Below are positions 10,778-23,619 of a stretch of 64,000 bases of DNA, one piece after another. This DNA is from Cytospora piceicola (lineage: Eukaryota > Ascomycota > Sordariomycetes > Diaporthales > Cytosporaceae): NCBI GenBank assembly GCA_023375675.1, contig JALQBC010000001.1, positions 2,211,049-2,275,048 of the forward strand, in the 5' to 3' direction. The position numbers were made by a program, and so were the translations under genes. Every line of letters starts with the position of its first letter. Position 1 is the first letter of the stretch. Below the pieces are notes generated by a model that did no database searches, was not told where the DNA came from, and saw only the letters and a list, made by a program, of their open reading frames with translations.

Positions 10778-12384
10778 CTTAGTGATGTCGTCTTGTCGTT
10801 GGACCGCTGCTTTTGTTTGTACGTCGTTTTTCGGTTTTTTCGGGTTTTGGACGGCTGGTTATTAGTTGGCGATGGGATTCCACAAATTATTGAGTGATCT
10901 TATTAAAAAGAGAGTAAAGAAGTTTATGGCGAATGAGTGACTGGGTGAGCGAACGAGTGTGATCGATACTGATGAGGATATCAACAACACAAAAAGACGG
11001 GGAGGAGGAGGCTTCTCTTATGGAAGTGGCGCTCTCGCCCCGGATCCTCGTTGTCACCCTCTCAGACAAGACGGCCGAAACATCGTGAGAGTCTGTAATT
11101 AGACCTAATAAACCTAAAGATCAGCATGTGGCCAATCGGGTATTCTTGAAGCTCATAACAAACAGTCGTGTTGTCGGTCTTGAGAATGCTGAGCCGGTGG
11201 TCGCATTCCTGCCGTCTCGGCTCCGCCAGCCGTAATCCGCCAAAACCACGCGACACGCCTGTCCGAAGCGTAGTTTGCAGCATTCCTCCACGCGCGGGAT
11301 ATGTAAAGACCATGGAAGTTGTGGCAACTCCTTGCGCGACTTGCGCGACTTTGTTGAGTTTTCAATCTTGAGGAAGCGGTCGATGTCATTTTGACACTGG
11401 TATCGTTCTCGTATGCCCGCGCAACTGGTTTCGTCATTATGTACACTCCTTTTTTGCTGAGACAACTCGAGGTCACATTCGGTGAAAAAATGTCCTCCTA
11501 CACAGTTCGGATGTCACTGGCTCGTCGTACCGTCCATCTGATCTTCATCATAAATCCCATCCAAAGGAATTAGCATTCGCCGCCGCCCTTAACCACTTAA
11601 CCACTCTAAAATGCAACAGTACTTTCCACATTGTCTCCCCCCTCCCCCCCCCCCCCGATCCGGTTCCACCAAAATGCATGAGAGGGAAGTCGATCACTCT
11701 ATACGTCCATCAAGCTCCGCACCCTTCGCAAAGCATGGTCGGAAGACCCGTGGAGTTGATCCGACACCCGTCTCTTTTCTTCGTACGTGTTGTCCCGTGG
11801 GTGATATCTATGCTGGAGTTCGCCCAACGCCTTCGTTTCCAAAATCAACAAAACCTAAAATGAAAAACCAGTGCAACACCTTGCGTGATGGGCGCCGTCG
11901 TGTTGGGCGCACTGGGGGGACGTCTTGCGTGGACCACAGGCAGATGACGCGCAGACAGTCCAAACCGAGGCCGTCGCGAGGCAGAGTGCCACCCGGGCAA
12001 GGCTGTCCATGGCAGGGACTGCCGCATGCTCTGTCTGGTTGCACAAGGGCCACACTCGACTACACCACCAAGAGCCTCATGCCAGGGGGGGCAAGACGCC
12101 ATGGGGCAATGCTATGTCGCCCACGAATTCGACAACCACAGCAGGTGTGCCAACCAATATACAGTGACTTGTGGCCATGTACAGGACCCTGCAGAGCTAG
12201 CGTTGAATGATGGTCATCGTTGCCAAATATCATCGCTCTGCCCTCGGACGAGCGCTTATGATAAGTCGAATTCCCAACTGCAGGTCGTCGCAAGAATAAT
12301 GTGTTGTGTAGGTCGCACGTCACGAGTGATATCGAGTTGGACATGGTATTCCCCCACAAGAGCTGCTCAGAAACGCGAGGCTTT
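10778..12384. other. Intergenic region, no gene seen
   Basis: Holds the promoter of the wall-protein gene and the 3' side of the flbA-type gene. A C-run lies at about 11638-11656. A 199-codon plus-strand frame (11611-12210) has a random-looking composition and is not accepted. Confidence 0.55.
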
Positions 12385-14875
12385 CTATTTGCTGCGGTTC
12401 CCTCGACTTTGGCTCCGTTCCAGCATCCCACGTGGTGCGGCGTCTTTGCCAGTGCCGTGTGGTACGGTGTCGAAATCGTAGTTCTTCAAGACCTGCTCGT
12501 ACTTCGGGCTTCGCAAAAACTTCGGCACGGAGTCCTATATGCAAGTCAGTTCCAGTGTCCTATGGCACGTATGGGGGAAAGAGACTACTTACGCTAGCCA
12601 TGAGCTTGAACACGGCGTTCTGTGCGTCCTCAAACAGGGCCGTCACCTCATGTAGGGTATCAATCATAGCAACATCCTGCCCCACTGCCTTTGTCATGCG
12701 AGTAGCGAGGTTGTTGCGCAGTTGGTGGTCGATGTTGAGCTCGCAGGGGGAACCCGGGGCGAGGAACGCGTTGTAAATGCCGTAAGCTTGAGCCATAATC
12801 TCCTTGATGCCATCCATCGACGTCGCTGTCGGGTTCTTCTGGGCTTGTCGGATGGCCGCCTTGCAGCTGCGAACGAACTCATCCACATCGATGTAGAACG
12901 ACAGGTTCTCCTCACAGTGCGTCTCCCTGAGGTTCTCACGGAAGAGTAATCGCAGTGCCGGGTCGGTCAGAATCTTGTCCAGCCGCTGCGTGTTGGAGTC
13001 GCGAGCAACACCTGGTCGGATCTGTCCGGATGGCTCGCCTTCAGAGACCCTACCTCTGGAAAGGGCACCGTTGACCATGTCCTGGCCCTTTGCCGTAAGC
13101 TGGTAGATGGCATGCTTCGTCGGTTGGAACTGTTGACTGGCGGGATATTGGCCAATATACGCTCGGTCCGTCTGGACAGCTTCCATGAGCTCGTACTCGA
13201 CAAACAGACCTGCCAGGTCAAAGGTTTCCCTGCGGTCGACAGTGGTGGAGCAGTCCATCAGCCAGTCTGTGACCGCCTTGCCGGTGAATGTGTTCTTGAA
13301 GGTCTTCCCTCCTACTTTCCGCTCGGCGGCCATCTTGACGCCAGTCATACCATCCCGGTAGTCGCTCACAGAGTCCGAGTCGGCAGAGTTCACGTTGGTC
13401 TTGATGTTGAAGCCCCCGATGCCAACAAACCGCCTAAACAGCACCTCGATGGTTCCACGGTCGGTAGTCAGCTTGTCTGTTTGCCCTTCTCGCTCCAGGA
13501 TGACAAGTTGGGGTAATGAGTTGCCACACAGCTCTGCCACCTGCTTCTGTTGGATACCGTTCCGCGAACAGAAGCGATCCAGAATAGAGATGCCCTTGGG
13601 CGTCAATTGCCACACTGAGCCCTTCATCGTGTAGACTTGTTGGTACTTGCCATCGGCGGACTCGATGAAGCGTGCCTCCAAGAATCGCTGACATATCGAC
13701 CGGGCCATATCCTTCGCCATGGAGAAGGTCGTGGTTGTTGTGGTCGTCACGATTCGCGAGGGGTCTTTCGGATCCGGCATGCGGTTCGATTGGGAGAACT
13801 TGAGCGAGCCGAGGTTGTTGATGGCATCTTCTGACAGGAAGGTGTGCTCGACCTTGGTCAATCGTACGCGGTGGGCCGAGAGCGGCAGCAGACTGACGAT
13901 CAGGGTTGCAAAAAGGTCTTTGAAGTCCTGCAGGTACAGTACTGTGTCAGTCAAAGAGGAGGCCGCGAATCAGGGCGCGCCCGCATCCCCGCGCAGAGGA
14001 TCTGTGCCCGTCCACTGGACCATGGGGTGGGACAGCACAGCAGATGCAAGACAAGATCACAGGTTCAAGGGGCGACATACCTTGGTAAACGGCCTGTCGT
14101 CATCCGTCATGCGCAGTAGCCTCGAAGATGTTTGATGCATCTTGTTGTCAAGCCTCGGCTGGATAACGGGCGGTGGCTGAGAGGGGTCCGTTTCGGAGTA
14201 AGGTTGTGAGTAAGGAGAATCCTGAACCAGTGATGTCTGGCTGCTTAGGGTCCTTGAGCCCGGCTGAGAGATCAACAGACTCGGAGACGAGGCTGAGGAC
14301 ACAGTCGACGAGGGGCGGAATCTGGAGATCCTGTCTGGCGACGGCTCGGCGCTGTGGGAGGAGACAGAAGGGTCTCCGGTGATTGAAATTCGACTCAAGG
14401 ATCGCTGGTGCCGGACCTTGGGATCGGAAATGGTTGCAATAGCACTTTGGGTACGGTCAATGGCAGAGGCAGCAAATGCAAGAAAGCCGTTTGGCTTTTG
14501 ACTCCTTGGATCGCCTCGGACGGAGCTGAGACCCAATGGCTGGGTTCGGAATCGATTGAGTGAGGCAGAGGCAGAGGCAGAGGCAGACGAGGCGGATTCC
14601 GCAACGGACCCAAGCGGAGAGCAGGAAGCAGATGGACTAGCAGATGTCGCGGACGCGCTATTGTTTAGGGGGATGCTAGAGCGACGACGCGAGATGTCGT
14701 AGCTGCTGGGGAAGGGAGGCGGATGGTTGGTTAAAGAGCTGGAGGTAGGAGAAGGTGCGGGAGCAAAGTTAGATGAGGCGGAAGTGAAGTTGAAGGAATT
14801 ATTGTTTGTGTGGGACAATGGGCCGTGAAGATAGGCTGGGCTTGGGCGGGCAGGAGATGATACGCCGGTTGCCAT
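12385..14875 (-). CDS. flbA: Developmental RGS protein (FlbA / Sst2 type)
   Basis: Regulator of G-protein signalling that accelerates GTP hydrolysis on a G-alpha subunit. In Aspergillus the orthologue restrains vegetative growth and permits conidiation. Three exons, 14875-14081, 13927-12593 and 12534-12385, all phase 0, give about 759 residues. Residues 1-255 are Ser-rich and disordered. Conserved sequence begins near MTDDDRPFTK, followed by DFKDLFATL. Two DEP-type domains follow: one around NLGSLKFSQSNRMPDPKD and SICQRFLEARFIE, the other around FTGKAVTDWLMDCS. The RGS box runs from LDKILTDPALRLLFRENL through EENLSFYIDVDEFV to SPKYEQVLK. That last segment is in the small exon 3 (50 codons including stop), which a frame-based call would miss. 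The length is close to Aspergillus FlbA (about 720). The upstream region is unusually long. Confidence 0.93.
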
Positions 14876-15198
14876 CTAACAAAGCAAAAGACAGGACAAA
14901 GTTAGTACTGTAAGACGGGAAATGTACGGTACAAGTGGATTCTAGGTTCAGGCTGAGGATTCAGATCAGGTAAGATAAAAGTAAGGGTAAAAGGTAGGGG
15001 GGTAAGGGTGTCAGGATAGTGAAGGTAGGTGAGTGAGTGAACGATCAGGAGCAGGGTCAGGGCAGCTACAATAGAAGATGTGGGACAGTTGGCCCGTCGC
15101 TTTGGCGGTGCGAGCTGATTAGTGAGGTCTCCTCTCCGAGCATGGGGATCCTCTCTTTCACAGTCAGGTCTGTGCCATCCCGTCCTTCTACTATATCC

Positions 15199-15230
15199 GT
15201 ACATACGTACATACATACTTACATACATGA
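15199..15230. repeat. ACAT microsatellite
   Basis: Imperfect (ACAT)n run. A related (TACA)n run lies at 15403-15419. Confidence 0.8.
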
Positions 15231-15419
15231 ATCAATGAAAATACATACAGTACTATGTAACGGGACGCAGTGGGAGGAAAGGGGAGGGGCCGCCGGGGAC
15301 TTGACGAGAAGATACATCAAACCTTTGCCTGCTTCTAAAAATTGGGGACCGGACAGGGAATGAGCATACCTGTTTAGTACCGAGGTAGATACTTATACGT
15401 ATATACATACATACATACC

Positions 15420-15429
15420 TACCTAGGTA
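15420..15429. promoter_or_regulatory. TACCTAGGTA palindrome
   Basis: Exact decamer about 545 bp upstream of the flbA-type start codon. The same perfect palindrome recurs near several other promoters in this window. The binding factor is unknown. Confidence 0.4.
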
Positions 15430-15506
15430 CGCATGGACACTACTAATGTACTATATTATATACTGTTACCATTACTGTACTGTGCTGCTGTGCTGTACTG
15501 TTCGAT

Positions 15507-15536
15507 ACGGTACGGTTCTGTACTGTACCGTACCGT
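15507..15536. repeat. Inverted repeat, 10-bp arms
   Basis: Left arm ACGGTACGGT at 15507-15516 is the exact reverse complement of ACCGTACCGT at 15527-15536, with a 10-base loop. It is embedded in a CTGTA-rich stretch. Confidence 0.75.
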
Positions 15537-15837
15537 CTCGGGACGCCCCATACGACTGTGTTAAACCAGGTGCACCAGACAGGCTGGCCTCTTGGGTTGG
15601 AAGGGGGGAAGTCGGCGATGGTGGGAATGGTTGATGAATTGATGAGATGAGACGGTGAAGAAATGACTGGGGATTGGCGGAAATAGGCGTGGATGGCGAG
15701 ACCGAACCGTACACAGAGATGGATTAAAAGCATAATAAATAAATGCAGAGACCTCAGATCAATCAATGACACAAATGCAGAAGGGCGAGGCAGAGACGGA
15801 GATGGAGACGGAGACGGAGAGGGGGGGGAGAAGGAAA

Positions 15838-15871
15838 AGTCAATAGTCAATAGTCAACAGTCAACAGTCAG
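15838..15871. repeat. Heptamer tandem repeat AGTCAAT/C
   Basis: Two copies of AGTCAAT, two of AGTCAAC and a partial fifth. It is flanked by a GAGACG-rich purine tract at about 15790-15830. Confidence 0.85.
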
Positions 15872-15991
15872 AAGTATACAGTATGCACACCCAGTTCTCT
15901 TTTAATCGCTTCGCTCTTTGTTGCTGAACGGGGCAATCAAATCGATTGATTGCAGGCGTTAGCAACTCCAGAATGGAATGACAGGAATTAA

Positions 15992-16021
15992 TGACGAGTG
16001 ACGAGTGACGAGTGACGAGTG
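15992..16021. repeat. Heptamer tandem repeat TGACGAG
   Basis: Four exact copies plus two bases. This is the second distinct 7-bp array within 200 bp. Confidence 0.9.
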
Positions 16022-18810
16022 GCCACGCGGGAACAGGCAAGTCAAGTCTCACACACACATGCTCATCAGAGAGGAGAGATTTGCAGGACAGGGCAGACCC
16101 CCGGGCGCCATGTGCTCGAGGTGTGGAGGGTGGAGGGTTGGTGGGTGGGGGAGGCTATGATGGTGTGAAGCGTTTAAAAAAAGAAGGGGAAGAAAAAAAA
16201 ACCGAACAAAAGAAAATCTCGAATAGAAGCGAGCTGCCGGTCCCGCTCCAAGGGAAAAGAGGAGATCAGGACATGGGGGGCCATCGCATCTTGCTGCCCG
16301 CCTCCCCTCCCCCCCCCTCTCAAGCCTCAGAGGGCAAATGGTCAAATGGCATGGCACCATGGCCCACACGATACTGTGGTGGGTAGGTAGACTGCACAGT
16401 ATATTGATATACGGTGTGGGTGTCTACTTGGGAAGTATGTATGGGTCGATCCGTGTCGACAACTTGTAACCTGTACGTGTACTCGTACCAGGCCAGAATA
16501 GGTACTATTTTCCCTCCTCCCATTAATTATTACACTACTACTGTTCCTTACCTGGCTGCCTGGGGAGTTTGCCGACCGCCACACCCAGGGCTGTCAGAAC
16601 TTCCGTTAATATACAATTAACGGGATCGACCCTCGCACTGCTCCTTTTGTAAGTAACCTGCGGGTTATCGATCAGATCTCCCATCTGTATAGTGTATATG
16701 AGGGAGAAGGCCCGGGAAAGACCCACGAGTCAAGACGATGAACACACGATGACCCTGTACCTCGGGGATCGGATGTAAATAAGAGGAGCGGCATTAAGCA
16801 ACTGGGCAGCTCCAGGACAAAAGAGAGAAAGGGAAAAAAAGAAGACGAGAAAAAACCACCACCAAGAACTCCACGACGGCATGACGGTGAAAGACCCATT
16901 CGACAAGGCCATCACGAAACCCGTTAGAACCAGCTCAGCACGGCCGCCATCATCAGGCACGGATCAGTTGATGCATCCGTTCTATGCCATGCCATCCGCC
17001 ATCTGCCACCTGCCACCTGCAGGCTGCACCTACATAGAATCAGACAATCTCGTCTCGCCAGACCGCGTGCGCTCCAGGAGGACCCAAACCGAGTATTTCC
17101 GGGATGCGGAGCGGCAAGCGCTAGATTCTGCCCGATGCAGCTTCGGCAGATGCTTGACAACAAAGGGCTCCTGAAACCTTCCAGCTGCACATGTGCACAT
17201 TTGCCGTGGTCGAAAAAAAGATGACAACCGCTACAGGGCAGGGCACGGGTCTGTCAGGTAATAACAACACGTTCCCGAATCGGCGTCGACGCACCAGAGA
17301 CCACCGCAGTGAAGAAAACGGTCGAGATACCGTACCTAGACAAAGCCGAACTGACAGTGTGGGAACTCGGACTGTCCTCTCCACCAATGGCGTGATGCTG
17401 GAGATGCAGTGGATAGTGTCCCTGCTAGCTGCGTATCGTCGACCAGTCGCGCGGGGGGGAGGGGGGGGAAGGTTGTGCGAACTTGTGGCAGCACAACAGG
17501 GGCGGCAGGATCTGCACATGGCTTTCAGGGATCTCCTCCACGAGGCCAGCACACGACACGCATCGCTCGGCGCAACCTGGTTGGGTGGTGGTGGTAGTGG
17601 TGGTGATGTTGCACCGTGGCCAGCCCCTGCAGCCGACGTCTACACTCGCTATCATCATCATGGTACTGCATGTCTGCCCATTGCTTTCCCTTTTCTGTCA
17701 TGATGCTTTGATGTTTTGTTGTTTCTTTTCTCTCGCCTTCCAATCTCCGTCTCGTGGCCGACCGGTCTCTTTCTTTCTTTCTTCTTTAATTCCTTTCTTC
17801 CTTTCTTTCTTCCTTTCCTGCCTTTTGGTTTCAGCAAAACGCCCCAACACATGGCTCGGGCTTGGCGTGGCGCCCGCACATGATGGGCGCGGGCGCCACC
17901 AATACTAACCCGTCGATTCTCGATTCATGTCAGAGCATCGCTGGCTTGTCTCATGATTCTACGGCGAAGAATAACGTGCAGTAGCTTGACCGTGCCACGT
18001 TACAGCATTCAGGCACTGTGCTGTGTGGCACAATCGCTTCTTGTTGAGTCCTGATTGACTGCCCTTCTTTCTGCCCGTGGAACTTGCACTGACGAAGCAC
18101 TGCTTGCAGAAGCGATGCATTGAATTGCTGCAATGTCCGCAGTGAACACTGACATATTTGCGCGAAGGACACCTCTAGGCAATGTGGGAATAGCATGTAG
18201 CATGATGGAATGTCATTTCCTGAACAGGCATAGTAGCCGTGTAGATTGTGCAAGACCCGGAGATGCAAAATTTCCATCGGAGCGGTGTGAAATACGTTCA
18301 TGTTCGTTCCAGAGTGCCGTGAATCGTGAGTCTTGGGGTAAATGCAACTGCCTACTCACTCCCAATGATTCTCGGTGAATTGCCAAGCCCGAGTGTTATA
18401 TTTGCCAGATTGAGAAGACGAGCTCCACTCGCTGCCACTGTTGCTTTTCGGTTTCGTGCATTGCGTACTGTGTGATAATTGTATCAGCCGTGGCAAGGCA
18501 GTTACATAGATCCCGGAGGGCTGGAGTGACACAGGACCAACTGAATCGATGAAAAACCACGTGTGGATGCGCAGCCCTCCGCAGATCAGCGGCGCGTCCA
18601 GCTCGAAAGAGCCGCAAGCAGGAGCGGTGAACCCATTGCGTACCTTTTTGCTGTTTCGACCGGGTTAGCCGCACCTTGCCGGAGCGTCCAGCGGCATGTG
18701 CAGTGTTTCCATATGGGTATCTTGCCTTACATAGGGACTCAAAGGGCTATTTTATGAGTACCGTCCTACGTCACAGGCGGTCTTCCCTCACCGACGGCAA
18801 GACTCTCCTC

Positions 18811-18867
18811 GTCAACTCCAGCCTCGTCGCCTTCGCCGACAGCCCTGCGGTCGAGGCTGGAGTTGAC
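18811..18867. repeat. Perfect 16-bp inverted repeat
   Basis: The arm 18811-18826 (GTCAACTCCAGCCTCG) is the exact reverse complement of 18852-18867. The loop is 25 bases. With one extra base on the right side, pairing continues for about five more base pairs beyond the arms. It is a strong hairpin at DNA or RNA level. Confidence 0.85.
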
Positions 18868-19630
18868 CGAGGGCTGACAGTACGGGCCAACGACGATCCA
18901 CCACACTGTGCTTTTTCGATCGATGAGCTCTGGCCAGCGACCACGAGTTCGTCGGCAAGGGAGGTGTATGCATGGTGATCATACGAGCTCTCGAGCTAGA
19001 TTTTTTCCTTCTTCCTGCGTTTCATGCACATGGAAGGCGTTCCATGGAAGCGCCAGGGAACATTCCGAGGCTCCTTCTAGAAGGCGGATGGAATGACATG
19101 ACGGCCCCAAGCCACGGGAGGCCGGGGGGTCCGACTCTTGTTTCAAATGTGGAATTCTGATGATGCATGAGGCATAGTAGGCTGGAGGTATCCCTTGGGG
19201 ACCCTGGGTAGATCAGTATATTATTAGTTGCGGAAGAGGCAGCTCCAGGTGCCTCCGAAGATGCTGTTCCCAAGCCTGTCTAGGGAGTCAGACCAGTCCA
19301 GTTTGTACACTAGAGGAAGGTGTGACAGGAAGAAACGCGCGTTCCTTGCTATGGGCCTTTGTCATAGCCCGACCAGTACATCGTTCAACGCCATGAGGAA
19401 GTGAGGGAGATGCGTTCGGCATCCGGGTATCCCAGAGGTGACGCGGTCGGCCGAGGACTATGATGCCGATGTCGATGCCATGGGCCGCCCATGCGCCTAG
19501 GCGCCCACACGGGCGACTTCGGTATGTGGCTGTCTGGGAATATGGATATTCTAGGTACGGCACCGGAAAAGAGTTTGACAAAACCGGCATTGACCGGGTC
19601 GACAGGCTCAGCCACCGCCCTAGGTTGGTA

Positions 19631-19680
19631 GGTTGATGCTTGGAGATGGTTGGAGATGCCGGGAGATGCTGGGAGATGCT
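19631..19680. repeat. 10-bp tandem repeat, 5 copies
   Basis: Unit roughly GGGAGATGCT. The first copies are degenerate and the last two are identical. Confidence 0.85.
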
Positions 19681-20020
19681 GAATGAAGCCAGGGGACCTG
19701 GATACGTATACACCTTCCCAAAACTGGTGAGGGCCAGGGTTCGTCGCCTTCCAGCCTTGTGGCTCTCCACAGTACTGTGTAAGTATGTAAGAAAGGTTTT
19801 TGACACAAGCTGGCCAGGCCTAGACTCTTTACATGTGCTGATGTGTTGATGCCAAACAAAGAATACGAAGTACAGTACGTACCCAATCCTGGCAGGCGTA
19901 CCTGGCGGTAGGGCTGAAAATTTGGGCGTCAAAACGTTTGTCGTTTATCATCGCGCGATGATGAATTGTTGAAGAAAGTCCCACCTCGGCGACCCCGTGA
20001 TAAACTCGCGACTAGCAGAT

Positions 20021-20125
20021 GGCAATTGGCAAATGGCAGGTGGTGGCAGTTGACAAGCGGGCAGAGCGGGAACTGGTAGTCTAAGTGGCAAGCGACAGGG
20101 TGGCAAGTGGCAAGTGGCAACTGAC
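20021..20125. repeat. GGCAAGT-like minisatellite
   Basis: Irregular array of GTGGCA / GGCAAGT units; the clearest part is at 20100-20120. Confidence 0.7.
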
Positions 20126-22449
20126 AGCCGGCAGAACCGTTTGTCTGTTTGGTACTTACTTAAGTAAGTATGTACTCCAGCACTTTGGTGGCTGTCCATG
20201 TGGGTATATGTCAAATGTGTTGTTCCAAGGTTGCCGGCAATAAAGTATCATCCCCTCACTGCCTTAGGCCAGCAATTGTACCATGTAAGAAACCTGCTTC
20301 TTCGTACCCGAGAAATAAGAGTTTTGGATCGATAGTCACCATGTATGTATCAGCCCATCATTCGGGGCTTGTGTTTCACCTTCTTTGTTGCGCCCAGCCA
20401 TACAGTCCGATATATACATACACAGTACCTAGCTGCGATATCTCGGTACATCGCCAGCCAGGGAGTGCCATGCTGCCATGGATTCCAGGAACAGCTAGCC
20501 GAACCATGGTGACATCTCAATCTCTTTTCCTCCACGTGGTTTAAATCCCGAGAGCTACCTGTGGCTGTATGAACCTTGACCGGCACCCACTGGGGGAGAT
20601 GAATATTGAAGAGAGAGGGCCCTCGGGCCCAGGGGGCCTTCAGCTGAGAACTCCGGGCGGCGTACCTTTAACACTGACTGCTGTGGGTCCTCTGAAGCAC
20701 TACCACTTGCCTTTGCGGCAGGGAACCTGACAACGGGCACACCTTTTGGCCTGCTGATGCTCAGTCAGGCAGTAAAACAAACCATAGACCAGTGGCCGTT
20801 TCTTTCAGGGCTGTCACATACAGGGACGAGGGCAACGCCACAGCTTGAAAAAACATGGGTTCGGGAGTCAGGTGCATTATGAAATAGGGGCGGAGGGTGG
20901 GGGAGTGAATGTTTCCAAGAATGCCCGAGCACGAACTGAAATGACCTCGAGCTCGGCCTGCTGGAGATAAAAAAGATACCAGCCTGATCACTGATCATCC
21001 CAGGTCTACTGTGTACACATAAATGGCTGTCCGGATAATCCGTACGACTTGGTACTGCTGATCAAGAATGGAGATTGGAGTAGCAATTGACAGATCTGCT
21101 TCAATCTGCAATAAGCACAGGGAACGTGCACACGCAGGCTGGCAGAAAAGCATGGCAAAAGTGGGACTGCCACGTGGTAAGACGACGAGCCATGCCATAC
21201 ACGTTGATCGCCTCCTCGTTGCTGTTTTGTCTTCCAAGGTTGTGAGAACAAGAAAAGTACGGAGTACATACATCTACCAACCTCCACTACAGTAGAATCC
21301 ACACGACTTGGCATTCATCACCGCCATGCCATGAAATGGAAACCCATCAACACCGAAACTTAGTTACAGCCAAACAAACCCCTCGACTCCCGAACCATGA
21401 CGGGTTCCTTACGGCCTGCCCCCCTTGGCAAATTTCACCTCAGCTTCCCTTAGCCGCAGGTCTAACTCCGGACTTTGACGCTGGCGCGCTCGGACTTTGG
21501 ATCCCTTGGGCATGGCGCCGCCAAGGACACTGGGGCAACGCCCCTTTGGGGTTTTCACGTGGGCGTGCTTGGCATGGCAGCATTAACCTCACGCTCCTCT
21601 TTCACACGTGGCTGGGCCGGGCTCTGGAGACAGGAACATGGCAGGTCGCGCATCTGGGTACCAGCAGGCGCTGGCTAATGATGAGCGAGCACACACACAC
21701 ACCATCGTCACATTAACGGCTGCTTGTTGTGTTATTCCCGGGTGCATGTGAGACATGAACAGCCAAAGTCGAACGGTTTTCTTGGTTGCGATGCAAAAGC
21801 GGTAAGGCTCAGTAAATGAGAATTTCTTTGTTGACCGGACACATCACACACGAAGCCATGCATGTCTGACCATGGCGGTCAGCGGCCATGATGGACGTGC
21901 TTGATTCAAATTTCAGAAGGCACCTCAGGAGCAGACCCATGTTCCACTTGGACAACAGTTGGGAAGATTTTGATTTATTTCTCGCTTTCTCTTTTTCCTC
22001 TCTCAAGGGGCGGTATGGGGCGGGCGCATATGGGAGATGGTAGCCGAGCCGGTGGTTCTATCAGCCTTGGTGCGATTTCGGTTGTCGTGGCTGTCATGCC
22101 AAATAAGATCACCACCATCGCACCATGTGCTCTAGTTGCACCGACGATGGGGCTGACTGAGCGAACGTGGGATTGTCTCACCGCATGCTACTCAGACCCT
22201 TCACCGCACAAGCTCTGAGGTAGCACATACCAACACATGCCGAATCGGTGTGTTGCGCCAGAATAGGCGACATCTGGAGTGTCCAGCCTTTACAGGCCCA
22301 ATGATATCATATCGTCAGTCACACCGGATCTGGCGGCTCAAAGGGGTCCGGAAAACCAGCGGCGATACCTCCGAAAGGACGCGTCAAGGTATTCGCTGGA
22401 CGGCCGGGCTGCACCGTCATCGCCGGGCTTATCTGTGGAAACCTCGAAT

Positions 22450-22471
22450 CCGGCCATCCGGCCATCCGGCC
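22450..22471. repeat. 8-bp tandem repeat CCGGCCAT
   Basis: Two full copies and most of a third. Confidence 0.7.
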
Positions 22472-23619
22472 CAAAAGTAAGTATCAGCCTCCTTTGTATA
22501 TAATCCTGCAATTCTCAGACCCCATGGTACCATCATATGCGCTGCCTCTGTCAGAATTAATATCTGTCGCTGTATGGGCCTCCTCATCACCAGACTCACT
22601 GCGCCGTCTGTGTCAGTATCCGGTCGACGACAGCAACACACGCCAGACTTCTGAAACCTTGTACTACCGGCCCAACCAAACCTACCAAGTACACGCTCCC
22701 TGCCTCCGGCAAGCTTGGATCCCGCCTCGCGTCCACAAATCGATCAGTGGGCACCCGAGTGATACGGCGGCGGCGGTCTCGGCAGCCTGTGAGATGAGAT
22801 CCGGTGGCCCGGCACTGAACTGTCTCGCAAAGCAATATATATCAAAAACGTGGGCAGCCTGTCGTCCTCTGGGCCTGTATGACGCTGCACTGGAGGGTGG
22901 GGGACCCACACATACTCGCCGATACCCAGTACACGGGATATCTGTGTTGCATATGGCCATCTGAGCCCAAGATCCGCGTTAAGGCCGTATGCAGTATATC
23001 ACACCGGGCGGGAGGAGACGTAACCTTGGAAGCGAGAACTGATGTTGCAACGCCGCCCGAGTTGTATGCCAATGTGATAACGGGCGTCACTAAAGTCGTC
23101 TATATATGTACACAAATAGAAAAGTATTGTATGTACTGTACACAGACTGAATCGCTCGAGGGCCCGCCCGCATGAAGTGCCATGGGGATGGATGTTCATC
23201 CTCCATACAACTGGCACGACGATGGACCTAGGCAAGGGCACAGCCGACGATCGCATGAAACATGCTGCGGCTAATAACGCCAGATGATATGTTAGTCATG
23301 CTTACATTAGATGTCATAGCCGTCACGAGTCAGATATATTGCCTTTCAACGTCAGGTGTGACGATGGATCGCTATCGTGATAACTCCTGGCCGTTGCAAC
23401 TTCACACTGCGGTGGTGGAAAGCCTCTGCCTGATCCCTTGTCTGTGATGGGTACCCCGTAAAACGTCAGTCAAGTGATGGACGCTGCGTCTTGACGGCCA
23501 AGGTCTGTGTTCATGACTACCTGGTAAGTCCTCCATAAGTCCCCTTCCTGCTTCCTGACCATGAGCCCATCCCCCCTGTCCTCCCTCCCACGCCTCCACC
23601 CCCCCCCCCTCTCCCCAAT

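Larger units (their letters stand above)
14876..18395. other. Upstream region of the flbA-type gene, no gene seen
   Basis: No supported gene. The stretch nearest the gene (14876-16330) is dense in microsatellites, heptamer arrays, a hairpin and one TACCTAGGTA palindrome. It plausibly holds a long 5' leader and promoter. A pyrimidine-rich tract lies at about 17765-17820. Frames on either strand read low-complexity or random sequence. Confidence 0.5.
18396..23619. other. Gene-poor region with minisatellites
   Basis: No supported gene in 5.2 kb. Frames of up to 214 codons on the minus strand (19288-19932) partly read through tandem repeats and lack recognisable domains. It contains the hairpin at 18811 and the arrays at 19631, 20021 and 22450. 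Sequence is not uniformly A/T-rich, so massive RIP is not obvious. Confidence 0.5.

Noticed and set aside
11611..12210. 199-codon plus-strand frame
   Set aside because: Begins in a C-run (poly-Pro), composition is random, no domain, and it lies in the 3' flank of the flbA-type gene.
19288..19932. 214-codon minus-strand frame
   Set aside because: Reads through the 10-bp tandem array and has no recognisable motif; not supported without transcripts.
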